Assembly (NCBI GenBank): GCA_039194995.1
Contig: JBCCVR010000003.1
Span: forward strand, 1 to 64,000
DNA: 64,000 nt
Reading direction: 5' to 3'
Source: CCY15215 sp039194995
Lineage (GTDB): Bacteria; Cyanobacteriota; Cyanobacteriia; Cyanobacteriales; Spirulinaceae
Position 1 is the stretch's first letter; each line of letters starts with the position of its first letter. Under the pieces are notes generated by a model that saw nothing but the letters and a program-made list of their open reading frames with translations, did no database searches and had not been told where the DNA came from. A program made the position numbers and the translations under genes. Below, one piece after another: positions 52,274 through 60,262 of this stretch.

Positions 52274-54142
52274 TTATTCCGATTGCCAAATTCGCAGGGT
52301 GTCATCGCTACTGCCGCTCACTAACATAAATCCTTTGAGACCATTACCGTAACTTCCGCGAGCGAATTCGAGAGAGGTTACGGCGGCGGAATGTCCTCGC
52401 AATTCTAATAATTCCTTGCCCGTTGACAAATTCCAGAGACCGATCGCCCCATCCCAGCCCCCACTGGCCAGTAATTTGCCATTAGGACTCGCGGCAAGGC
52501 TGTAAACTCCCCCAGAATGAGCGCGAAAGGTCTTAATCGATCGCCCGGTCTCCACATTCCAAAAAGCGATCGTCCCATCTTCTCCCCCACTCATGAGGGT
52601 TTGTCCGTCTGGGGAAAAAGCAAGGGTGCGGATACTGCCATGATGGCCGATCGCGGTATGGATATTTTCTCCGGTTGGCAGTCTCCAAAATTTAATCGTT
52701 TTATCATCGCTACCACTGGCGAGAATGTCCCCCGTAGGGCTAACAGCGAGGCTTTTAACCCCTGTAAACCAGTCGGAATGACCCCGCAGAGTTAAAACCT
52801 CCTGACGGGTGGCTAACTGCCAAATTTTCACGGTTTTATCGTCGGCACCGCTAAAAAGAAATTGCCCGTCGGGACTAAAGGCGATCGCTTTCACGGCTCC
52901 CGAATGTCCCGAAAGCGTCCCGGTTTCCCGACCCGTCGCCAACTGCCAGAGTTTGATGGTTTTGTCTGCCCCTCCACTAGCCATCAGTTGACCGTCTGGG
53001 GCGATCGCAAGGGTTTTGATGCCCATAAAACCATTTTTTTCCGGCTGTCCGAGGGTGCGAATTTCTTGACCCGTGGGCAGTTGCCAGAGAACAATCGTGT
53101 TATCGTCGCTCCCACTGGCGAGGATCTGACCGTTGCGACCGATCGCCACAGCATTCACACCGCTTCGATGTCCCGTTAAGATGCGAATGCACTGCCAATT
53201 GTAAGGTTCGGAGGGATCTTTGACGATCGCCGTCCCCGGTGTGGCAGCAATGGGACTGGCTTTGGGTTTGGCGGGGACGACGGTGGGGGGAGGGGGTGCG
53301 GATTCTTTGAAACGGGCGATCGCGGCTTTTAAATCTTCCAGTTGTTTCTCAATTTTCGGGTCTGGTTCTCGGGCGATGGATTTCACCTGCTCGAGTTGAA
53401 CTTTGAGGGGTTCTACCAGTTGATAGGCCTGAGAGCGAGCGGTTTCGTTGTACTGTTGCACCAACTGACGCAATTGTACGATTTCTTGCTCGGTTTGAGG
53501 ATTGAGATTTTCGATGCGCTTGTCAATGTCTGCGACTTGTCCTTTCAACGGTTCGAGGGACTCGCGAACTTGTGTGATAGTCTGTTGCAATTCGCCAATT
53601 TGAGCGAGGGTTTCTGGTTCGGCTTTCCCGGCCATGACCTCCAAATCTCCCAAATGTCCCTTGATGCGTTCAAAGTAGTTATCGATTTGCTCGAATGCCG
53701 TTTCGGTGCTTTGTTGTTGCGCTTCTTTCAACTCCCGCATTTGTTGTTGGGTGCGGGTGTCGAGTTGCTGAGATTGGATGCGGAGGCGTTCGACTTGAGC
53801 TTTGAGAGGGTTGAGACTTTTATGAAATTCGGCGACGGTTTCTTTAAATTTAGCGGTATTCTCTTGGGTTTGCCCTTGAGTTGATCGCGTTAAGGCTTCG
53901 AGTTCTGCCAACTGCTCCTCTATCGGTTCGATCAATTGGTTAAAATGGGTGACTCCGGTAAGCTGCTGCTGTTGGGAGAGGCGATGGATGCGCCGTCGGT
54001 TGTCCATATTAATACCCACCGTCAGGGTGAGGGGAACGGCTGCATAGGCAATTTGTTGGGTAGCGATCGCCGCGATCGCGCCCACCACAGAGCCAGCTAG
54101 GAACAAATATTCAACCAGATCGAGCCAATAGCGTCGAGACAT
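52274..54142 (-). CDS. Membrane-anchored coiled-coil WD40-repeat protein
   Basis: 622 residues. N-terminal two hydrophobic segments (about 8-26, 28-42), then a long coiled coil (about 70-290: EEQLAELEALTRSTQGQ, KAQVERLRIQSQQLDT, KGQVADIDKRIENL), a Pro-rich linker, and seven WD40 repeats from about 320 to the end (for example ILASGSDDNTIVLWQLPTG, LMASGGADKTIKLWQLATG). WD40 repeats form a beta-propeller for protein binding. The combination with an anchored coiled coil is common in cyanobacterial regulators. It faces the AAA-vWA genes across the truncated gene; a functional link is speculative. Confidence 0.88.
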   Translation of the reverse strand: MSRRYWLDLVEYLFLAGSVVGAIAAIATQQIAYAAVPLTLTVGINMDNRRRIHRLSQQQQLTGVTHFNQLIEPIEEQLAELEALTRSTQGQTQENTAKFKETVAEFHKSLNPLKAQVERLRIQSQQLDTRTQQQMRELKEAQQQSTETAFEQIDNYFERIKGHLGDLEVMAGKAEPETLAQIGELQQTITQVRESLEPLKGQVADIDKRIENLNPQTEQEIVQLRQLVQQYNETARSQAYQLVEPLKVQLEQVKSIAREPDPKIEKQLEDLKAAIARFKESAPPPPTVVPAKPKASPIAATPGTAIVKDPSEPYNWQCIRILTGHRSGVNAVAIGRNGQILASGSDDNTIVLWQLPTGQEIRTLGQPEKNGFMGIKTLAIAPDGQLMASGGADKTIKLWQLATGRETGTLSGHSGAVKAIAFSPDGQFLFSGADDKTVKIWQLATRQEVLTLRGHSDWFTGVKSLAVSPTGDILASGSDDKTIKFWRLPTGENIHTAIGHHGSIRTLAFSPDGQTLMSGGEDGTIAFWNVETGRSIKTFRAHSGGVYSLAASPNGKLLASGGWDGAIGLWNLSTGKELLELRGHSAAVTSLEFARGSYGNGLKGFMLVSGSSDDTLRIWQSE

Positions 54143-54346
54143 AACCGTTTTCCAAGGAACAGGGGAAGGAAATCTGAAAATTCCCTCTTTACAATATTAC
54201 GGATTTTCCCATATTCCCAACAGTTCGCGATCGCTTCAGGACAGTTCGCAAAATTAATAAGGGTGAGTTCCGATTTGAAGATGGGAAGGTTTAGGAGGGG
54301 AGATCGCTTGACCTGAGAGATCGGCTTGATTCAGAAACCGTCGAAA

Positions 54347-54715
54347 TTATATTGAAATAGCAGCAGCGCGATCGCTCGATGGGGAAGTTTTTGTAGGTTG
54401 GCCAATAATACATTGAACGGCGATCGTTTTTTCTTGATTGAGTACAATCGTGAGAGATTCAAGCTCTTGTCCCAGTCGTTCTTCTTCGAGTGAATTTTCT
54501 ACTTTGATATTTTTCAACAAAAGGCATGAGTCTATGCTATCTTCTGTTGTCATATATCGCAGTTGGGGATCGTAACCCATCTCTTTGATTTTGGCGATCG
54601 CATCTTCCGGATCGATTCCTTCAAGGTGGCGCAAGTTCACAAGTAAATATCCATATCCTCGAGGAGGGAGTCCGATTTGAAATTGATTTAAGCCAATAAA
54701 AGATTTATTTTTCAC
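54347..54715 (-). CDS. Unrecognised small protein, 122 residues
   Basis: Begins MKNKSFIGLNQFQIGLPPRGYGYLL (in outline) and includes AIAKIKEMGYDPQLRYMTTED, a possible peptide-interaction or small alpha/beta domain. The last 30 residues (GQPTKTSPSSDRAAAISI) look like extension derived from HIP1-rich sequence. Lies two bases downstream of the next entry on the same strand, so they form an operon. No function can be offered. Confidence 0.55.
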   Translation of the reverse strand: MKNKSFIGLNQFQIGLPPRGYGYLLVNLRHLEGIDPEDAIAKIKEMGYDPQLRYMTTEDSIDSCLLLKNIKVENSLEEERLGQELESLTIVLNQEKTIAVQCIIGQPTKTSPSSDRAAAISI

Positions 54716-54717
54716 GA

Positions 54718-54945
54718 TTACTCCTCTAATGTTTCTTCATAAGAACGAAAATTACAATACCATCTTTGAGAACGTTGGCTTGCTCGGCTAACTCCCATCA
54801 ATCGAACTCTGTAGGTCTTTGCGAGCAAGATACACTTTTGCCGAGCTTCCGTTTCATCTTTAGCAAAAATCCATTGACTCCATTCCTCTAATTTTGCTTC
54901 TGGGTCTTCGAGATATTCGGGTTCTTCAGGGTAGGAATCGGTCAT
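54718..54945 (-). CDS. Unrecognised acidic small protein, 75 residues
   Basis: From ATG 54945: MTDSYPEEPEYLEDPEAKLE, an acidic N-terminus, then EWSQWIFAKDETEARQKC and RWYCNFRSYEETLEE. The frame runs back to a TTG at 54963, less likely. Two bases before the preceding entry, so co-expressed. Homologue families of this size in cyanobacteria are known only as hypothetical. Not a known antitoxin. Confidence 0.5.
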   Translation of the reverse strand: MTDSYPEEPEYLEDPEAKLEEWSQWIFAKDETEARQKCILLAKTYRVRLMGVSRASQRSQRWYCNFRSYEETLEE

Positions 54946-55072
54946 AATCTGCACGGTCTGCAATAAAATTATTTTAGCAAACGCGATCGCACTTTATTCA
55001 CTTTAGCCGCTTTCTACAAAAGGGCGATCTCTTGCCTGGGAGAGAGAGATAGAGGTGCGATCGCTCGATTTG

Positions 55073-55978
55073 CTACTGATCAATAATTGAAAGAACCGAT
55101 CGCGTAGAAACAACGTGCTTATCCAATCCTAATACTTCTGGCTCGAGTCCTAATGCCAAACCCACCAATTGCGGTAAATGTAGGACGGGAATGCCCAATT
55201 TGCGACCGATAACGCCCTCAACTTCCGGCTGGCGAGAATCTAAATTAAGATGGCAGAGAGGGCAAGGCGTGACCAAACAATCAGCACCCGCTTCGATCGC
55301 CTCAATCAGATGTTTTCCTGCCAAAGAAAAAGATTCTTCCGTTGCATAACTGGAAATCGGCCAGCCACAGCATTGAGTGCGTCCCCGATAATAGATGGGA
55401 TTTGCGCCTACAGTGCGGAAAACATTTTCCATCGATACTGGGTTCAAGGAATCATCACCGGGAAGGTGTTTTTGACCCCGCAACAAATAACAGCCATAAA
55501 ACGCCGCACAATTGAGATTCTTCAAAGATCGGGTTACTCGTTTTGATAAAGCCTCTAAACCGTAATCTCCCACTAAGACCCAGAGGAGATGCTTTACATC
55601 TGTCGTACCTTTGTAAGGAGAACAACCTTCTTCTTTTAAAAAACCGTTGACGCGATCGAAATATTCTGGATCGCTTTCTTTTGCTTCTTTAAGGCGTTCG
55701 TCTGCGTGACCGATGACCCCCTGACAGGTGCTGCAATGAGTTAAAAGCGGTAAATTCAAAGATTCTGCCAGCGCAATATTGCGAGCATTTACCGTATCCT
55801 CTAATAATTGAGAATCTTCCTTATACGTTCCCGAACCGCAACAAGCCGCCTTTTTTAATTCGATCAGTTCAATATCAAGGGCGCGAGTGAGAGCGTCTGT
55901 AGACATATAAAGCTCGCGACAGGCACCTTGGGCAACGCAGCCCGGAAAATAGGCGTATTGTAGAGTGGATGAAGGCAT
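55073..55978 (-). CDS. HdrB/SdhC-like CCG-domain protein
   Basis: 301 residues. Two CCG domains: KKAACCGSGTYKEDS with THCSTCQGV, and QCCGWPISS with TPCPLCHLNLDSRQ. This is the heterodisulfide reductase subunit B / archaeal-type succinate dehydrogenase SdhE arrangement; in cyanobacteria this protein is thought to serve as the membrane-interacting subunit of succinate dehydrogenase. It would hold a noncubane iron-sulfur cluster. No SdhA/B genes are adjacent. Confidence 0.9.
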   Translation of the reverse strand: MPSSTLQYAYFPGCVAQGACRELYMSTDALTRALDIELIELKKAACCGSGTYKEDSQLLEDTVNARNIALAESLNLPLLTHCSTCQGVIGHADERLKEAKESDPEYFDRVNGFLKEEGCSPYKGTTDVKHLLWVLVGDYGLEALSKRVTRSLKNLNCAAFYGCYLLRGQKHLPGDDSLNPVSMENVFRTVGANPIYYRGRTQCCGWPISSYATEESFSLAGKHLIEAIEAGADCLVTPCPLCHLNLDSRQPEVEGVIGRKLGIPVLHLPQLVGLALGLEPEVLGLDKHVVSTRSVLSIIDQ

Positions 55979-56166
55979 AAGGAAAAGTTAGTGAATCAAT
56001 GTGTAATTCGGATAGCGATCTTAATTATTCCCTAAACTGCGATCGCTCGAGTAACTCTGAGGAAATGTTTTTAACAATTCTCCACGCCAGCACATGAAGA
56101 CATTCTTAAAACTTACCACATCCGATACAAAGAATGCAGAGAGAAAAAGATGCCTCAATTTAAACG

Positions 56167-57054
56167 TTACTTTTTACCCATCATTGGCAAAGATTTCGGG
56201 AAAATAAGCGCCAGTCCCACTAAAATTGCGGTCACTAAATTCAAATCCTGTGCTTGGAAACCGAGGAAGTCTGCATTGAGAGCAAACGCTACGGCAATTC
56301 GATAGACGATCGCCCCTAAAATCGCCCCCAATGTCGCCCAGGTTACGCTACGATTGCCGATCAATCGCTCCCCAATAATGACAGCAGCCAAGCCAAAAAT
56401 AATCGTTCCCACGCCCATGGAAACATCGGCAAAACCGTATAATTGGGCGAACAAAGCACCTGCAAATGCAACTAACCCATTGCTCATGGCGATGCCTAAA
56501 AGAATCAAGCGATCGCTATAAATTCCCTGTGCTTTAGCCATCGTTGTATTTGCCCCCGTCGCCCGCATGGCCAAGCCTAATTCTGAGTTGAGAAAGTAAT
56601 CGAGAGCAAATTTAATCGCTAAAATCAAAACTAATAATATAATCGGCGTGGCTATCCAACTCGGCCAAAATTCTAAGAGTTTTTCAAAAGGCGCGATCGC
56701 GGTGGCTTGACCCAACAAGGAAACATTGGGTTTACCCATGATGCGTAAATTAATCGAGTAAAGCGCGATCGCGGTTAAAATGCTGGCGAGGAGGTGCAGA
56801 ATTTTAAATTGCACATTCAGGAAGGCTGTCACAAAACCGGCAATCCCTCCCGCAATAATTGCTATTCCCGTGGCTAAATAAGGATTGATACCATTGGCAA
56901 TTAAAGTGGCCGCAACAGCACCTCCTAACGGAAAACTCCCATCTACTGTTAAATCGGGAAAATCGAGGACGCGAAAGGATAAATACACGCCAATTCCCAC
57001 TAAAGCATAGAGCAAACCTAATTCAATTGCACCGAAAAAGGCAATAATACTCAT
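56167..57054 (-). CDS. ABC transporter permease of the COG4120 type
   Basis: 295 residues with about eight membrane helices. LDFPDLTVDGSFPLGGAVAAT and GYRNVRVALNG-like (here LRATGANTTMAKAQGIYSD) are typical of the branched permeases encoded with COG2984 binding proteins. Such systems import tryptophan or other amino-acid-like substrates in some bacteria; the substrate here is not known. The binding protein lies 595 bases upstream, with a small exported protein on the other strand in between. The ATPase is not in the window. Confidence 0.88.
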   Translation of the reverse strand: MSIIAFFGAIELGLLYALVGIGVYLSFRVLDFPDLTVDGSFPLGGAVAATLIANGINPYLATGIAIIAGGIAGFVTAFLNVQFKILHLLASILTAIALYSINLRIMGKPNVSLLGQATAIAPFEKLLEFWPSWIATPIILLVLILAIKFALDYFLNSELGLAMRATGANTTMAKAQGIYSDRLILLGIAMSNGLVAFAGALFAQLYGFADVSMGVGTIIFGLAAVIIGERLIGNRSVTWATLGAILGAIVYRIAVAFALNADFLGFQAQDLNLVTAILVGLALIFPKSLPMMGKK

Positions 57055-57276
57055 CTTCTATTCTCAATCCAAAAACAAAAAGGGCGTATTTCAAAAATGT
57101 AAATCTATAGGAAATCTATAGAAAAACAGGCAATTACAATCCCTAACTCGACTGGCTCTAACGGGAGTGTCAAAAGTCAAACTAGCACATTCTCTGCATT
57201 TGTTACAATAGCGGAATGGTTGCATTGAATTAAGAAATAACCCTCATCATTTCCACATCAGAAGGACGACAGAGCC

Positions 57277-57570
57277 ATGAAAAAATCTTTCAACTTACCC
57301 GTTGCGATCGCTGCAAGTTTTTTCGTTTTTGCAGGGATTAATCTTTCCCTTCATCCCACGGCAAATGCTGAGGACGAGATCGAGATCGAGTTGAGTGCAG
57401 ACATGATAGATTACTGCGACTCAGAGGGCTTAAACGAAGCAGCTTGTTTTTGTGTCGCCGATGAAATCATGGGGAATGAAGGTGTCAGCAGCATCAGCTA
57501 CCAAGATTTTGTAGACCTCTTCGGTCAGTACGATGTAGAAGTTCAAGATTGCGTTGATGTTAATCACTAA
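57277..57570 (+). CDS. Small exported Cys-containing protein
   Basis: 97 residues. Signal peptide ends near ANAED, followed by an acidic mature part of about 65 residues with four Cys (MIDYCDSEG, AACFCVADE and EVQDCVDVN), likely two disulfides in the periplasm. AGAAGGACGAC precedes ATG. It lies between the ABC permease and binding protein but on the opposite strand. No family recognised. Confidence 0.7.
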   Translation: MKKSFNLPVAIAASFFVFAGINLSLHPTANAEDEIEIELSADMIDYCDSEGLNEAACFCVADEIMGNEGVSSISYQDFVDLFGQYDVEVQDCVDVNH

Positions 57571-57609
57571 GATCGAGCGATCGCAATCATAAAACCCGGT
57601 TAATTATTG

Positions 57610-57643
57610 ATGCAGGTTGATTAGATTCAACCTGCATTTTTCT
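57610..57643 (+). terminator. Terminator hairpin between the small exported gene and the ABC binding protein gene
   Basis: ATGCAGGTTGA, TTAGAT, TCAACCTGCAT make an 11-base-pair stem followed by TTTTCTT. It stops the small gene and faces the convergent ABC gene end. Confidence 0.85.
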
Positions 57644-57648
57644 TGTAC

Positions 57649-58653
57649 TTATTCGATCGCTTTTTCCGCCCTAGATTTAACACTATCGGGAATTTCAACC
57701 CCCATCGCTTCGGCAGCTTTGAGATTAACAAAGAGTTCCAACTTTTCAACCGATTGCACGGCGATCGCACCGGGTTCTTTGCCTTCTAGGACTTCCAAGA
57801 CAATTTTTCCCGTTTGTCTGCCCACATCATAATAGTTGAAACTGAGGGATGCGATCGCACCTCGTTCGACGGAATCCGTATCGCCAGCATAAAGGGGGAT
57901 TTTATTCTCGGTTGCCACTTGAATAGCTGCCTCTAAAGCCGAAACAATGGTGTTATCTGTCGGCACATAAATGACATCGGCTTTCCCAACCAAACTTTGG
58001 GCGGCAGTTGCCACATTACTCGATTGTGCGGCGGTCGCTTCAACAATCTCTAAATTGCGAGATTCTGCCTCTTTTTTTAACAGTTCGACCAAGCTGACGG
58101 AATTGGATTCTCCGGCATTATAAAGTACGCCCACGCGCTTCACTTCCGGGGTAATTTCTTTGATTAAATCCAGTTGCGCGCCGATGGGAGAAAGGTCGGT
58201 TACTCCCGTAACTAACCCTCCCGGTTCTGCCATATTTTCCACCAGTTTTGCCCCGACGGGATCGGTGACGGCGGTAAAAATAACGGGGATTTCTTCGGCA
58301 GCAGAAACGGCAGCTTGGGCAGAAGGTGTAGCGATCGCAACAATAACATCGGGGTTGTCGCCAACAAATTTACTAGCAATTTGTGCGGCGGTGCTGGCGT
58401 TTCCTTGTGCGCTTTCCCACTGCCATTTTAAGTTTTCTCCTTCTTTTAATCCCGCTTCTGCGAGTTCGTCTCTGACTCCATCTCTGGCTGCATCGAGGGC
58501 GGGATGTTCGACAATTTGAGTAATGGCAATAAATTTCTCATCGGTTTCATCGGCTGAGGATGTTGTATCGGGACTTTCTGAGGACTGTCCGCAGCCGATC
58601 AGTGCTGCTGCTAAAAGGGCGCTAATAAAGGCAGATTTTAAAGAGATTTTCAC
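57649..58653 (-). CDS. ABC transporter substrate-binding lipoprotein of the COG2984 type
   Basis: 334 residues from GTG 58653 (VKISLKSAFISALL), with lipobox ALIGCGQ. The periplasmic-binding fold is shown by KFIAITQIVEHPALDAARDG, NPDVIVAIATPSAQAAV, RVGVLYNAGESNS and IPLYAGDTDSVERGA. It pairs with the permease at 56167. The ATG at 58701 (MGDRLLPF) would give a cytoplasmic-looking extension, so GTG is favoured. Substrate unknown, possibly amino acids or related. Confidence 0.9.
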   Translation of the reverse strand: MKISLKSAFISALLAAALIGCGQSSESPDTTSSADETDEKFIAITQIVEHPALDAARDGVRDELAEAGLKEGENLKWQWESAQGNASTAAQIASKFVGDNPDVIVAIATPSAQAAVSAAEEIPVIFTAVTDPVGAKLVENMAEPGGLVTGVTDLSPIGAQLDLIKEITPEVKRVGVLYNAGESNSVSLVELLKKEAESRNLEIVEATAAQSSNVATAAQSLVGKADVIYVPTDNTIVSALEAAIQVATENKIPLYAGDTDSVERGAIASLSFNYYDVGRQTGKIVLEVLEGKEPGAIAVQSVEKLELFVNLKAAEAMGVEIPDSVKSRAEKAIE

Positions 58654-58765
58654 GGTAGTTTCGTTCCTTTTTTCGCGAAAAGGCAAAAGGCGATCGCCCA
58701 TCGAGTCGGCAATCTGGATTTATAATATTACTCCATTTTCCAGCGAGAGAACCATTAAGAAGCAA

Positions 58766-58799
58766 GTAGGGTGAGTTACACTTCGCTAACGCACCTTAC
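58766..58799. repeat. Dispersed palindrome GTAGGGTG...CACCTTAC
   Basis: GTAGGGTGAGTTA and TAACGCACCTTAC form an imperfect 13-base-pair stem around CACTTCGC. This GTAGGGTGCGTTAnnnTAACGCACC type is scattered widely in cyanobacterial genomes. It lies between the ABC gene start and the next gene. Confidence 0.7.
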
Positions 58800-58830
58800 G
58801 AAATGAAGCGATCGCGTTGATAGTTTGTCT

Positions 58831-59565
58831 TCAACCAAAGACAATCGCTGTTTTATATCTTTTGCTTAACTTTGCCATCTCATGTATAGTCAACCAAACC
58901 ATTTTTTCGATTCCACTTGGTGATTCATCCATCGATTCCTCATAAACTCTACTAAATTCGCGATCGGAAATATCGTCGCCGTTCATTTGAATATCAAGAT
59001 AGGGAGCAATTTCTTTCAATTCTTCAAGTAGTCGAATAGATGAACCAACACAAGAATCGTCAATATCTGGGATTTCAAGAACTTCTGGAAAATCGATAGG
59101 TATATAATAACCATTGTAATCAGAATGATACATTAGATGTAGCGAAGGAATCGTCCATCGCTCGACAACATTATCAATATCTTGTTCATCTTCTTCTTGA
59201 AACTTAATATTACCTTGGCCATCTTTAATATAAGCATATCTACGGCGTAAATGATACCAATCTCGATAAGGAAAGGAATTCATTACCGATCGTCTCTGAA
59301 TTTTAATATTCTTCGGCTCTTCCCATTCTTTCCATCCTAAATCAATCAGAAAATTAGAAATTTTTTTCAATGTTTTTTCTAGATATTGCTGATATTCTAA
59401 ATGACTTTCCTCACGAGAATCCATTAATTTTTGCATGGACTTGCAAGAAGATGAATTGGGAGACTTTGAGATGAGTATTTCAATATCTTTGATGGATAAA
59501 CCTGCAAAACCTAAGAAATCAAAAGGCTCTTGTGCCAAAACTCCAACATTAATACTTAAACTCAT
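58831..59565 (-). CDS. Unrecognised 244-residue protein
   Basis: No family recognised. Begins MSLSINVGVLAQEPFDF, a helical region (ESHLEYQQYLEKTLKKISNF), RSVMNSFPYRDWYHLRRRYAYI, an acidic-aromatic section (YIPIDFPEVLEIPDIDD, PYLDIQMNG) and a C-terminal helix (MVWLTIHEMAKLSKRY). The pattern of short charged and aromatic segments resembles immunity proteins, but this is only an impression. AT-rich. Upstream 59566-59692 holds no gene. Confidence 0.5.
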   Translation of the reverse strand: MSLSINVGVLAQEPFDFLGFAGLSIKDIEILISKSPNSSSCKSMQKLMDSREESHLEYQQYLEKTLKKISNFLIDLGWKEWEEPKNIKIQRRSVMNSFPYRDWYHLRRRYAYIKDGQGNIKFQEEDEQDIDNVVERWTIPSLHLMYHSDYNGYYIPIDFPEVLEIPDIDDSCVGSSIRLLEELKEIAPYLDIQMNGDDISDREFSRVYEESMDESPSGIEKMVWLTIHEMAKLSKRYKTAIVFG

Positions 59566-59692
59566 AACTACCTCTAAAAAATATTGTAAGATTGATGTAT
59601 ATCATAACTCAAACTTTCCTAAAACTTAGCAATAATTCAAAATCTCATGCGATCTTTTCCCAATAGGCAAGCGATCGCGCAATCAACTCTAT

Positions 59693-60259
59693 TTATTTTT
59701 GTATTCTCTCTCGAATCTCTCTCTCAAACTCGTGAGGCTCGGATAACTGCAAATCTCGGAGGAGAATATTAATAGGAGCTTGAGTTGTGGGAAAGCGAAA
59801 AAATGCAGCGATCGCAACTTTTCTCACTTGCCAAGAGAAAGAAAATTGTTGTAAAAAATCTTGACTTTTTTTAGGTATAATCCCTAATGCTCTCTCTCGT
59901 CCGCCACTTTTTAATTGCAAATCGTAAAATAAGATTTCTTCTATTTCTTCCCATACGATCTTGCCAGAATAGGAAAAAAAAGTATTATCCTGAATTCCTA
60001 GTTCGTCAATTATTAAAGCCGATTTATCTTTAGATTTTAATAAATAGCTACATTGATAAAATGTTAAAATTACAAAATAAAAAGCCAATATCATCCCCAA
60101 TGTATAATCGATAAATCTCGGAGTAGCATTGTCCAAAGATGCGACAACTAACCAGAAAAAAAACAGAGCGATCGCAGAAGTCAGAAGAGCAGCGATTGCA
60201 ATTCTTTTCCGATTAGCAGAAAATCTTAATTGTTCTAGTTCGTTCTTGACAAAATACAT
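59693..60259 (-). CDS. Two-helix membrane protein with PH-like domain, STM3941-like
   Basis: 188 residues. Two hydrophobic helices (about 22-42, 52-70) then a soluble domain: ALIIDELGIQDNTFF, GKIVWEEIEEILFYDL and EPHEFEREIRERIQK. This matches the STM3941-type bacterial PH-like proteins, function unknown. The start is three bases from the DUF790 stop, so both belong to one operon. Confidence 0.55.
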   Translation of the reverse strand: MYFVKNELEQLRFSANRKRIAIAALLTSAIALFFFWLVVASLDNATPRFIDYTLGMILAFYFVILTFYQCSYLLKSKDKSALIIDELGIQDNTFFSYSGKIVWEEIEEILFYDLQLKSGGRERALGIIPKKSQDFLQQFSFSWQVRKVAIAAFFRFPTTQAPINILLRDLQLSEPHEFEREIRERIQK

Positions 60260-60262
60260 ATT

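Noticed and set aside
53342..53884. 180-codon frame opposite the coiled-coil region of the WD40 gene
   Set aside because: Antisense of a heptad-repeat coiled coil yields a Leu/Phe-rich chance frame; no start signal.
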